From assembly GCA_020052645.1 (NCBI GenBank), contig JAGVOQ010000009.1, positions 1 to 64,000 on the forward strand: DNA of 64,000 bases, in the 5' to 3' direction. Below, piece by piece: positions 24,652 through 32,991 of the stretch (positions are counted from its first letter, which is position 1; each line of letters starts with the position of its first letter). The stretch is from Candidatus Omnitrophota bacterium. Its GTDB lineage: Bacteria; Omnitrophota; Gorgyraeia; Velamenicoccales; Velamenicoccaceae. The position numbers were made by a program, and so were the translations under genes. A model generated the notes under the pieces. It was not told the DNA's origin. It made no database searches and saw only the letters and a list, made by a program, of their open reading frames with translations.

Positions 24652-26610
24652 ATGGATAATGTTAAGCCCGAAGCTAAAAGGAGTATCGTTTTTGTTTCAC
24701 ATGCGCAGGCTGGTAAGACATCTTTGGTTGAAGCTCTTTTGTTCGCCGGCGGCATGACCACCCGCAAAGGCAAGATCATTGAGGGCAACACGGTAAGTGA
24801 TTATAATACGGACGAAATTGAGCGTAAGAACTCCATCAACTCCAGTATTTTAAATCTAAACTGGAAGAATCATTTTATTCAGATTGTTGATACGCCGGGT
24901 TACGCGGATTTTATCTCGGACATGATTGCGGGAACCCGTTCTGTCGACGGAGCGGTTTTGGTGATCGATGCTTCGGGTGGTATCGAGATTGGGACCGAGC
25001 GGGCCTGGGAGCTTTTGGAAGAAAACAGCCTGCCGCGCATTATTTTCATCAATAAGATCGAAAAAGAAAATATCAATGTTGACCATGTGATTGAAGATCT
25101 TCACGAACGGTTTTCAAAAAAAGCCTGTGTTTTAAAGATACCGTTTTCATCTGAGCTGACGGAAACGATCGCGGAGACAGATGATGTTTTAATTGAAAAG
25201 TATTTAGAAGGAAAAGAAATAAAAGAGGAAGAGTTAAAAAAAGCTTTAAAGGCGGCTGTTATTCAGGGAAAAATTTATCCTATTGTTGCGGGATCGGCTT
25301 TTACAGACCAAGGGGTTAAGGAATTATTGGATTGCATGGTGGATTATTTGCCTTCGCCGGTTGAGAGAAAACCCTTAAGCGCAACAGAACCGAATACAGG
25401 CGAAAAAAAAGAAGTTAAGCCAAGCGAGGAAGCCCCATTTTCTGCTCTTGTTTTTAAATCGATTTCCGATCCCTTTGTGGGTCAGTTGACGGTTTTAAGG
25501 ATTTTTTCAGGAAAACTCGCGTCCAACAGCGGTTTTTTTAATGTGACGCGTCAGACAAAAGAGAGGATTGGCCAGCTCATGATTCTCGAGGGAAAAGAGC
25601 AGCGGCCGATTCAATGCGCGTCGGCAGGTGATATCGTGGCCGTGGCCAAGCTTAAAGAAACATTTTTAGGTGATTCTTTAGCTGACGAGAAAATGCCGAT
25701 CTTGTTCGATCCGGTTGTTTTCCCAGAACCTGTTTTTTCGTCATCGGTAAAACCGAAAACGCGCCAGGACGAAGAGAAGATATCAGAGGCCTTGCACAAG
25801 TTGTGTGCGAGCGATCCGACATTTAAAGTTTCGCGCGATTCTCAGACGAAAGAAACCGTGATTTCCGGCATGGGGGATCAGCATATTGATGTGATGGTGA
25901 AGCGCCTGAAAGATCGTTACAATGTTTCTGTTGAAATAGGTACGCCAAAAATTCCTTACAAGGAAACAATAAAGAAAGTGGCTAAGGCCCAGGGGAAGCA
26001 TAAAAAGCAGTCCGGCGGCCGTGGTCAGTACGGTGATGTTTGGATCGAGCTGCAGCCATTGGAGCGCGGAAAGAGTTTTGAGTTTGTGGATAAGGTTGTC
26101 GGAGGCGCGATCCCGCGGAATTTTATTCCGTCGATCGAGAAAGGGATCCGCAATGCCATGGTTGATGGCGTTGTGACCAGTTTTCCCGTGGTAGATGTCA
26201 AGGTTGTTGTTTATGACGGTTCTTATCATGATGTTGATTCGTCGGATATCGCTTTCCAGATTGCCGGAGCCCAAGCGTTTCGAAAGGCCGTGATGGAAGC
26301 AACTCCTATATTGCTTGAGCCTATCATGGATGTTGAAATAACCGTGCCTGAGGAATATATGGGCACGATCCCTTCGGATCTTAATTCTCGGCGGGGACGT
26401 GTTCAAGGCGTGGAGGCGCGTTTGAAGAACGAAACCATCAAGGCTTCTGTGCCGTTGGCTGAAATGTTTCGCTACGCAACGGACCTAAGGTCGATGACCG
26501 GAGGCCGTGGAAGCTACATCATGAGGTATTCTCATTACGAGGAAGTTCCGCAGAAGATTGCGCAATCCCTGGTTGCGCAGTTCCCGCGGCATAAACACGA
26601 AGAGGAATGA
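24652..26610 (+). CDS. EF-G-like translational GTPase (short EF-G paralogue)
   Basis: A 652-aa protein with the EF-G order: G domain (HAQAGKTS P-loop, DTPGYADF G3), domain II, domain III, domain IV (SGGRGQYGDV) and the domain V end (MTGGRGSYIMRYSHYEEVP). It is about 40 residues shorter than canonical EF-G, and G4 reads NKIE instead of NKxD, so it is probably an EF-G2/EF-G-like paralogue with a specialised ribosome or recycling role rather than the main elongation factor. ATG 24652 follows AAGGAG. It stands alone behind its own promoter. Confidence 0.88.
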   Translation: MDNVKPEAKRSIVFVSHAQAGKTSLVEALLFAGGMTTRKGKIIEGNTVSDYNTDEIERKNSINSSILNLNWKNHFIQIVDTPGYADFISDMIAGTRSVDGAVLVIDASGGIEIGTERAWELLEENSLPRIIFINKIEKENINVDHVIEDLHERFSKKACVLKIPFSSELTETIAETDDVLIEKYLEGKEIKEEELKKALKAAVIQGKIYPIVAGSAFTDQGVKELLDCMVDYLPSPVERKPLSATEPNTGEKKEVKPSEEAPFSALVFKSISDPFVGQLTVLRIFSGKLASNSGFFNVTRQTKERIGQLMILEGKEQRPIQCASAGDIVAVAKLKETFLGDSLADEKMPILFDPVVFPEPVFSSSVKPKTRQDEEKISEALHKLCASDPTFKVSRDSQTKETVISGMGDQHIDVMVKRLKDRYNVSVEIGTPKIPYKETIKKVAKAQGKHKKQSGGRGQYGDVWIELQPLERGKSFEFVDKVVGGAIPRNFIPSIEKGIRNAMVDGVVTSFPVVDVKVVVYDGSYHDVDSSDIAFQIAGAQAFRKAVMEATPILLEPIMDVEITVPEEYMGTIPSDLNSRRGRVQGVEARLKNETIKASVPLAEMFRYATDLRSMTGGRGSYIMRYSHYEEVPQKIAQSLVAQFPRHKHEEE

Positions 26611-26619
26611 AACGAAGCC

Positions 26620-26830
26620 ACAACTTATAAAGCGATAGCGCATATAAGTTGTTTGCCGGAATTTGACTATTGACAGCTACCTAAAAATTTATTTTAAAGG
26701 TAAGCGTCAGGGATTTTCCCGCCATTAATCTTAAAATCATGGCGGGATCCCGCCGAAGAAGTTAAAAAAAATGAGGCGGGAAATTCGCGCGTATAGCTTA
26801 TGTCACAAAAAACGTTCCATAAGTTATGCG
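26620..26830. repeat. two-hairpin repeat family, copy 3, and further hairpins
   Basis: ACAACTTATA/TATAAGTTGT (26620-26652) is followed by TTGACAGCTACC with AT loop and GGTAAGCGTCA (26670-26709), the same order as at 2636-2752. Then come two CCCGCC/GGCGGG hairpins (26719-26786) and an ATAGCTTATG...CATAAGTTAT hairpin (about 26794-26828). The whole gap (26611-26850) has no ORF. Confidence 0.65.
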
Positions 26831-26850
26831 CTCATTGAAGAAAGGTTCAT

Positions 26851-27552
26851 ATGAAAGCAGCTGTGTTTGGGATACCGGATTTTTTGTTTGGAAAAAAGGC
26901 TTTGTCTGATGAACGTTTGGATAAGCTCAAAGAGCTTTATCGTTCTGTCAAAGTGACACCGGTCCAGGTTGAATTCACGACGGAGAAAGACTTAAAAGTG
27001 GCCGATGCCGTTGTGTGTCTGGATGAGAAAAAATTAGACCTCTTGATTTTGGACATGGAGGTTGTGGAGTCAAAGTTGGAGCGCTCGGAAACAGAGGACG
27101 AAAAGAAATTATTAAAACGGTGCCAGGAGTATTTGGAAAAAGAAGTCTCCTTGTGCGAGGGTGATTTTAGCGACGAGGAAAAGAAGTGGCTTGCGAACAA
27201 TAATTTTGTCAGTGTCAAGCCTGTTGTATTTATCACAAAAAATGAAATGGAACAATTTCCGGCTTTAGTGAAAAAAGTGTATAAAGAGGCCGGCCGTATC
27301 TCATTTTTAACCGGCGGAGTTAAGGAATCGCGCGGCTGGGAGATCCGAAAAGGGGCGACGGCTGTTGATGCGGCGCATGCCATTCATTCGGATATTGCGC
27401 GTGGTTTTATTCGCGCGGAAGTGATGAGCTATGATGATCTGATTAAAGTCGGTAATGTCAATCAGGCAAAAAACGAAGGACATCTACGTCAGGAAGGCAA
27501 AGAATATATTGTTAAAGACGGCGATGTGATGGAATTCAAATTTAGTGTATAA
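26851..27552 (+). CDS. YchF/OLA1 C-terminal-like protein (DUF933/TGS), no GTPase domain
   Basis: A 233-aa protein whose C-terminus, WEIRKGATAVDAAHAIHSD through FIRAEVMSYDDLI and EGKEYIVKDGDVMEFKFSV, matches the TGS/DUF933 end of the ATPase YchF. The N-terminal part contains no P-loop; the GTPase core is missing but the helical insertion-like middle (KKLLKRCQEYLEKE) is kept. Homologues occur as stand-alone proteins in some anaerobes. It may bind RNA or ribosomes without nucleotide hydrolysis (inference). Confidence 0.82.
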   Translation: MKAAVFGIPDFLFGKKALSDERLDKLKELYRSVKVTPVQVEFTTEKDLKVADAVVCLDEKKLDLLILDMEVVESKLERSETEDEKKLLKRCQEYLEKEVSLCEGDFSDEEKKWLANNNFVSVKPVVFITKNEMEQFPALVKKVYKEAGRISFLTGGVKESRGWEIRKGATAVDAAHAIHSDIARGFIRAEVMSYDDLIKVGNVNQAKNEGHLRQEGKEYIVKDGDVMEFKFSV

Positions 27553-27553
27553 A

Positions 27554-27631
27554 TCAGGTATCCGGGATCGGGCAACAGGTATCGGCGAAAACAAATAATA
27601 TTTTTTCCGTTCCCTGATGCCTGTTGCCGGA
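27554..27631. repeat. inverted repeat with GGCAACAGG words
   Basis: GGGATCGGGCAACAGGTATC on the left and GATGCCTGTTGCCGG on the right are complementary with a few mismatches around an AT-rich loop. It may terminate the previous gene. Confidence 0.55.
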
Positions 27632-27657
27632 AGAATAATATTTAAAAAGGAAAAATT

Positions 27658-29229
27658 ATGCTTAAAATCAAACGTGCGTTGATCAGTGTTTCAGACAAAA
27701 CAGGCATTGTTGAATTCGCTAAGATTCTTCGCTCGTTCGACGTCGAGATCATTTCAACCGGCGGAACGGCAAAAATTTTAAAGAATGAGAATATTGATGT
27801 CATCGAGATGTCAGACTATACAGGGTTTCCTGAAATACTGGATGGGCGGGTTAAGACCCTGCATCCGAAAATTCATGGCGGCTTACTTTCTTTGCGTGAT
27901 AACCTTAAACACATGAAGACCATTGAACAAGAAGGCATAGGCCTGATCGACATGGTTGTGGTGAACCTCTATCCTTTTAAAAAAACTATTCAGAAAGAGG
28001 GCGTTGAGCTCCAGGACGCGATTGAAAATATTGATATTGGCGGTCCGTCGATGCTCAGGTCCGCGGCAAAGAATTATCGCTCTGTCGCTGTTGTGTCAGA
28101 CTCTTCTTTCTACCTTAAGCTTATTTCGGAATTAAAAGAAAATAACGGCAGCCTTTGTTTAAAGACGTGCGAGCGCCTGGCAATAGAGGTTTTTAAGTTG
28201 ACTTCGTCTTATGACGCAGAGATATCAAGATTTTTAGGGAAACGTTTAACGGATGCAAGCGCCGGTTATGAGGCGCTGCCAGCGACGCTCGAATTAAATT
28301 TAGAAAAAATAACAGACTTGAGGTACGGAGAGAATCCCCATCAAAAAGCCGCTCTTTATAAAGATATGAATGTGCTTACGGCGTTATCTTTGGCGCAGGC
28401 GAAACAACTGCATGGCAAAGAGCTCTCTTTTAACAACTACATGGATTTAAATACAGCTTTTGAAATTATCAGGGATTTCGAGCTGCCTGTGGCTTGTATC
28501 ATTAAACATAACAATCCCACGGGTGTTGCGCAGAACATGAGTTTGGCTAAAGCCTTTCGTCAGGCGTTCTCAACAGATCCACTGTCAGCTTTTGGAGGGA
28601 TCATTGGTTTAAATCGGCGCGTGGATGAAGATACGGCAAAAGAAATTTTAAAAAGCGGTTTTATGGAGTGTGTTTTGGCCCAAGGATTTGATGTTAAGGC
28701 TTTGTCTTTGTTAAAGGCTAAGAAAAATTTACGTTTATTGGAAATTCCATTTGGGACAAAAGATCACGGGGGAGGCTTTGATATAAAAAAGATTCAAGGC
28801 GGCTATTTGGTCCAGGAGGCTGATCGGGAAGATTTCAATATTTCAAGCCTTCAAATCGTGACAAAAAAGAAACCGACAAAGAAGCAGGTGGAATCCTTGC
28901 TCTTCGCGTGGAAAGTTGTTAAACATGTTAAATCCAATGCCATTGTTTTGGCGAAAGATGTATCGACCGTCGGCATAGGCATGGGACAGACGAGCCGCGT
29001 GGATTCTGTTTTTATGGCTGTTAAGCGAGCCCAAAAACGTTCCCGCGGTGCGGTTTTGGCGAGCGATGCTTTTTTGCCCAAAGAAGATAACGTGGTTTTG
29101 GCTAAAAAAGCAGGCATCCAGGCGATCATTCAGCCTGGCGGTTCTATTGAGGATAAAAACGTTATTTCCGCCGCGGATCGTGCGGGTATCGTTATGGTGT
29201 TTACAGGATTTAGACACTTCAAGCATTGA
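27658..29229 (+). CDS. purH: bifunctional AICAR transformylase/IMP cyclohydrolase
   Basis: A 523-aa full-length PurH. The N-terminal IMP cyclohydrolase domain has RALISVSDKTGIVEFA, STGGTAKIL and GRVKTLHPKIHGG; the C-terminal formyltransferase domain has LRYGENPHQKAALY, KHNNPTGVA and the late SRVDSV...GGSIED segments. It performs the last two steps of purine synthesis, using 10-formyl-tetrahydrofolate. Its nearness to folC and folE fits shared one-carbon metabolism. ATG 27658 follows AAAAGGAAAAATT. Confidence 0.97.
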   Translation: MLKIKRALISVSDKTGIVEFAKILRSFDVEIISTGGTAKILKNENIDVIEMSDYTGFPEILDGRVKTLHPKIHGGLLSLRDNLKHMKTIEQEGIGLIDMVVVNLYPFKKTIQKEGVELQDAIENIDIGGPSMLRSAAKNYRSVAVVSDSSFYLKLISELKENNGSLCLKTCERLAIEVFKLTSSYDAEISRFLGKRLTDASAGYEALPATLELNLEKITDLRYGENPHQKAALYKDMNVLTALSLAQAKQLHGKELSFNNYMDLNTAFEIIRDFELPVACIIKHNNPTGVAQNMSLAKAFRQAFSTDPLSAFGGIIGLNRRVDEDTAKEILKSGFMECVLAQGFDVKALSLLKAKKNLRLLEIPFGTKDHGGGFDIKKIQGGYLVQEADREDFNISSLQIVTKKKPTKKQVESLLFAWKVVKHVKSNAIVLAKDVSTVGIGMGQTSRVDSVFMAVKRAQKRSRGAVLASDAFLPKEDNVVLAKKAGIQAIIQPGGSIEDKNVISAADRAGIVMVFTGFRHFKH

Positions 29230-29249
29230 ATAAAGTTACATTATTTCGT

Positions 29250-29353
29250 TGCACGTATCACGTTACACGTAACACGTGAAAAGACTTCTGTTGATTTGAT
29301 TCATCCTGAGCAAACAGTGAGACGTGGAACGTGAGACTTGTGACCTGTGACGA
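29250..29353. repeat. CACGT/ACGTG word-repeat hairpin
   Basis: The left arm contains CACGTATCACG and TTACACGTAACACGTG; the right arm contains GAGACGTGGAACGTGAGAC. The arms are complementary in several registers. The same words fill the gap at 32158-32253. Confidence 0.6.
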
Positions 29354-29379
29354 AAATAGTAAAAAGATTTTAGTCAAAA

Positions 29380-30756
29380 ATGACCTACGACGAAGCCATC
29401 CTGTTTTTAGAATCCCTTGTTAATTATGAAAAGAAGGCGCCGCTTTCTTACAAGGCTTCTTTTAAATTAGACAGGATGAAGAAATTTCTCTCTTATATAG
29501 GCAATCCCCAGAAAGATTTAAAAGTCGTTCATGTTGCAGGGACCAAGGGTAAGGGGTCGACAGCCTGTTTTATCGCCAACATCTTAAAAGAAGGGGGTTG
29601 GCGCGTCGGTCTTTATACCTCGCCGCATTTAAAGGATTTCCGTGAGCGTATACGGATATTAGACCCTAACAATACAGCGGATGAGCAAGCCTGCTTCCCG
29701 GGGATGATATTAAAAAATGATTTTAGCGCTATTCTGGAAACATTAAAACCTTCGATTGAAACGTTCGGGATTTCGTCTCATCTTTTGGGGGCTCTCACTT
29801 TTTTTGAAGTTTTAACAGCTGTGGCTTTTATCTATTTTCGTAATAGAAATGTTGACTTTGCGGTTTTAGAAACAGGATTGGGCGGTCGTTTTGACGCAAC
29901 GAATATCGCGGAAGCCCTTGTCTCGGTGATAACGCCTGTCAGCTATGACCATGAACATATTTTAGGTTCAACTTTAGCTGAGATCGCTTTTGAGAAAGCG
30001 GGAATCATAAAATCTACTAATTGCAAAACAAGCGACGGGTTTTGTGTATCTGTTACAGCTGCCCAGGAGCGTGAGGTCTTGACTGTTTTGAGGCGCAGGG
30101 CGGATACAGAGGGGAGTGTCTTATTTGAAATGAATAAGGATTTTCTTTTTAAAAGGCTCAACGGCGATTTATCGAGCCAGGATTTTTTTTATAGTGGCCT
30201 AAGCGATAATTCTTTTTTCTTAAAGACTCGAATGCTCGGGATCCATCAATTGGTGAATGCGTCTTTGGCCCTGGCCGCCTGTGAAGCCTTGTCATTATTC
30301 GGGATTAAGGTGAGGAGTGATGCTTTAAGCGCGGGGATCGGGAAGGCATTTTGGCCGGGGCGTCTGGAAGTTGTCCGCACCCAGCCATTTGTTATTTTGG
30401 ATGGGGCGCACAACAAAGATTCAACAACGCGGCTGATCTATTTTCTTCAGAGGGAATTTAAAAACTACAGGAAGTGGCTTGTGTTTGGCGCTTCCATGGA
30501 TAAAGACATCAAAGGGATCGCGGAGCTTCTTGATCCTTTTGTTCATAAAATCATTTTGACGCGATCAACAAATCCGCGGGCTGCGGATCCTGAAAAAGTC
30601 CTGGCTCCTTATTTTAAAAACAATGTTGTGCGTATTACTCGTTCAGTGGAAGAGGCCATGGAGATCATAAGCAAGGAAGTCCAACCCCAAGATGTCGCTG
30701 TTATCACAGGGTCTCTTTTTGTTGTGGGCGAGGCCAGGGATATATGCCGCAAATAG
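29380..30756 (+). CDS. folC: folylpolyglutamate/dihydrofolate synthase
   Basis: A 458-aa Mur-ligase-family enzyme. P-loop HVAGTKGKGSTACF, TSPHLKDFRERI, the ETGLGGRFDATN motif and GIIKS match FolC, and C-terminal DGAHNKDS starts the third domain. It adds glutamate to folates. It overlaps mnmE by 13 bases. The preceding gap is a low-complexity hairpin. Confidence 0.94.
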   Translation: MTYDEAILFLESLVNYEKKAPLSYKASFKLDRMKKFLSYIGNPQKDLKVVHVAGTKGKGSTACFIANILKEGGWRVGLYTSPHLKDFRERIRILDPNNTADEQACFPGMILKNDFSAILETLKPSIETFGISSHLLGALTFFEVLTAVAFIYFRNRNVDFAVLETGLGGRFDATNIAEALVSVITPVSYDHEHILGSTLAEIAFEKAGIIKSTNCKTSDGFCVSVTAAQEREVLTVLRRRADTEGSVLFEMNKDFLFKRLNGDLSSQDFFYSGLSDNSFFLKTRMLGIHQLVNASLALAACEALSLFGIKVRSDALSAGIGKAFWPGRLEVVRTQPFVILDGAHNKDSTTRLIYFLQREFKNYRKWLVFGASMDKDIKGIAELLDPFVHKIILTRSTNPRAADPEKVLAPYFKNNVVRITRSVEEAMEIISKEVQPQDVAVITGSLFVVGEARDICRK

Positions 30757-32153
30757 AGGCTCATAACGATACGATTGCGGCCATTGCTACGGCTATTGGT
30801 CAAGGGGCGATTGGCATAGTGCGCCTGAGCGGCCCACACGCGGTTTTTATTGTTGATCAAATATTTCTGGCCAAGAACAAAAAATCTCTCAAAAATCTTA
30901 AAACGTATTCTTGCCGTTACGGTTGGATCGTTCAAAACAAAAAAAAGAGCGGGCTAGAAGAACGGATTATCGATGAAGTGCTTGTTCTTGTGATGCGCGC
31001 CCCTTCAAGCTACACAAGAGAAGATGTCGTCGAGATTCATTCTCATGGCGGCTCGCGGGTCCTGGCACTCATCTTGGAAAGAGTTTTAGAAAGCGGCGCG
31101 CGGCTGGCTCAACCTGGTGAGTTTACCCGAAGAGCGTTTTTAAACGGCCGTATTGATTTAGCCCAGGCTGAAGCGGTCTTAGATATTATACAGGCCAAGA
31201 GCGATTTGGCTTTAAAAAATAGTCAGGACCAATTATCCGGGAACATTTCGCGTAAGATTTCTGAGCTAAAGAATGAGCTCCTTGAAATTTTAGCGGATGT
31301 CGAAGCAGGAATAGATTTTAGCGAAGAGGCAGCCGTTTTAAACGAGAGAGAAAATGTTCTTTTAAGGTTGAGGCGTGTATCTGGCGCTGTTAAGAGACTT
31401 CTGGAGAGCAGTTTTCAGGGAAGGTTGATTCGCGAGGGCTTAAAAGTTGTCATCTACGGCCGGCCGAATGTCGGCAAGTCTTCGCTTTTAAATGCAATTT
31501 TAAAACAAGAACGGGCTATTGTTACGCCGGTGGCGGGCACAACGCGCGATACGATTGAAGAATCTATCAATATCAAGGGTTTAGCCGTGCGCCTGATCGA
31601 TACCGCGGGAATCTTGAAATATCGCGACGCCATTGAGAAGGAAGCGATCGCAAGAACAAAAAAAGCTTTGAAAGATTGCGACCTGGTGCTTTTTGTTTTT
31701 GACGGAAGTCGGCCTTTAACCAAAGAAGACGAGGTATTGGCTAAACAGGTACAGGGCAAGAAAATTATAAATATCGTTAACAAAAATGATAAAACGCTTA
31801 AGATTGATTTAGCTCGCGTCCGCCGTCTTTGTTCAAAAGAACCTCTTTTGGTTTCTGCGCGGAGTGGCGCGCACATCGGAGAGTTGGAAGAGGAACTTTT
31901 TAATACGGTATTTGATAAGGGATTAATTTCGACAGAAGGCCTTGTTATTTCCAATGTACGCCATATTGATATTTTAAAACGCGCGTTTAAGAGCTTAGGA
32001 ATGTGTGAGGATACATTGAATCAGGGGTATTCAATGGAATTTGCAGCGCTTGATTTGAAGAAAGCGGTAGAAACGATAGGAGAGTTGACAGGAGACATCA
32101 GGACGGAAGAAGTCCTGGATAGGATTTTTGCTAAATTTTGTTTGGGGAAATAA
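30744..32153 (+). CDS. mnmE: tRNA modification GTPase MnmE
   Basis: A 469-aa MnmE. The N-terminal folate-binding domain has DTIAAIATAIGQGAIGIVRLSG, the G domain has GRPNVGKSSLLN, GTTRDTIEE and DTAG, and it ends with the FCLGK motif whose Cys is functionally needed. With MnmG it makes the cmnm5U modification of wobble uridines. No mnmG is visible nearby. ATG 30744 lies within the 3' end of folC. Confidence 0.97.
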   Translation: MPQIEAHNDTIAAIATAIGQGAIGIVRLSGPHAVFIVDQIFLAKNKKSLKNLKTYSCRYGWIVQNKKKSGLEERIIDEVLVLVMRAPSSYTREDVVEIHSHGGSRVLALILERVLESGARLAQPGEFTRRAFLNGRIDLAQAEAVLDIIQAKSDLALKNSQDQLSGNISRKISELKNELLEILADVEAGIDFSEEAAVLNERENVLLRLRRVSGAVKRLLESSFQGRLIREGLKVVIYGRPNVGKSSLLNAILKQERAIVTPVAGTTRDTIEESINIKGLAVRLIDTAGILKYRDAIEKEAIARTKKALKDCDLVLFVFDGSRPLTKEDEVLAKQVQGKKIINIVNKNDKTLKIDLARVRRLCSKEPLLVSARSGAHIGELEEELFNTVFDKGLISTEGLVISNVRHIDILKRAFKSLGMCEDTLNQGYSMEFAALDLKKAVETIGELTGDIRTEEVLDRIFAKFCLGK

Positions 32154-32157
32154 AAAT

Positions 32158-32253
32158 GTATCACGTACTACGTCTCACGTATCACGTTAAAATTGAAAAG
32201 ACCTGCCACCCGGCAGGCAGGCGTGCGACGTGAAACATGTGACGTGCAACGGG
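32158..32253. repeat. CACGT/ACGTG word-repeat hairpin, second site
   Basis: TCACGTACTACGTCTCACG on the left and GACGTGAAACATGTGACGTG on the right are complementary in several registers; a GC palindrome half (GGCAGGCAGG) sits between. Same type as 29250-29353. Confidence 0.6.
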
Positions 32254-32278
32254 AGAGTAATTTTAAAACGAGGTAATC

Positions 32279-32836
32279 ATGGATAAGAAGAAGTTAAAAA
32301 AAGCTGCGATAATGTTATTGGAGGCCGTTGGAGAAAACCCGCGCCGAAAAGACCTTTTTGATACACCTGCTCGCGTGGCCGATATGTACGAAGAGATTTT
32401 GGCCGGGATATCTTTAGACCCTGAAAAAGAGCTGGAAGTTGTTCTTGATCAAAAACACGAGGAGATCGTTCTTTTAAAAGGGATTCCTTTGTATTCCGTC
32501 TGTGAACATCACTTGCTGCCTTTTATCGGCCGTGCCCATGTAGCCTATATCCCTAAGGGCGGCCGCGTGACGGGTTTAAGCAAGATTGCCCGCGTCGTGG
32601 AAATTTTATCCAAACGCCTCCAGGTTCAGGAGCGTCTGACCACGCAGATTGCCAGCGTCATCATGAAAAAACTTAAACCCATGGGCGTTATGGTTGTGAT
32701 CGAAGCGGAACACTTGTGCATGAGCATGCGGGGGATTAACAAACCCGGTATTCAAACTGTGACCAGCGCTGTGCGCGGCGTCTTTCAGCAGAATGAAAAG
32801 ACACGTTCAGAGACCTTGGCCCTTATGAAGGGGTAG
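32279..32836 (+). CDS. folE: GTP cyclohydrolase I
   Basis: A 185-aa FolE1 of normal size. The zinc Cys/His residues are seen in [21 protein letters not shown] and the later [19 protein letters not shown] and RLTTQIA are catalytic-core motifs. It opens GTP to dihydroneopterin triphosphate for folate synthesis. ATG 32279 follows GAGGTAATC. Confidence 0.96.
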   Translation: MDKKKLKKAAIMLLEAVGENPRRKDLFDTPARVADMYEEILAGISLDPEKELEVVLDQKHEEIVLLKGIPLYSVCEHHLLPFIGRAHVAYIPKGGRVTGLSKIARVVEILSKRLQVQERLTTQIASVIMKKLKPMGVMVVIEAEHLCMSMRGINKPGIQTVTSAVRGVFQQNEKTRSETLALMKG

Positions 32837-32866
32837 TCCGTTTTTTTAAAGAAATTTTATACCCCG

Positions 32867-32963
32867 CGGCCTAAAACCGCGCCTTTGAAAGACGCGCTTG
32901 GTTGTGGCCGCTTGGGTATTCCGCCCTAAAGGAATCCCGGGCTTAAGCCTGGGTGGGCTCCAT
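32867..32963 (+). repeat. structured intergenic repeat A, copy 2
   Basis: ATACCCCGCGGCCT and GGCCGCTTGGGTATT form the outer stem. Inside, CGCGCCTTTGAAAGACGCG makes a hairpin; after it CCCGGGCTTAAGCCTGGG and GTGGGCTCC make another. The 5' and 3' blocks match copy 1 at 1095-1232. No ORF with a ribosome site is present. Confidence 0.65.
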
Positions 32964-32991
32964 TAGAAACTTTCCTTATCATGAGTCATCC

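Noticed and set aside
25783-26406. 207-aa minus-strand ORF
   Set aside because: Antisense shadow of the EF-G-like gene.
31454-31954. 166-aa minus-strand ORF
   Set aside because: Antisense shadow of mnmE.
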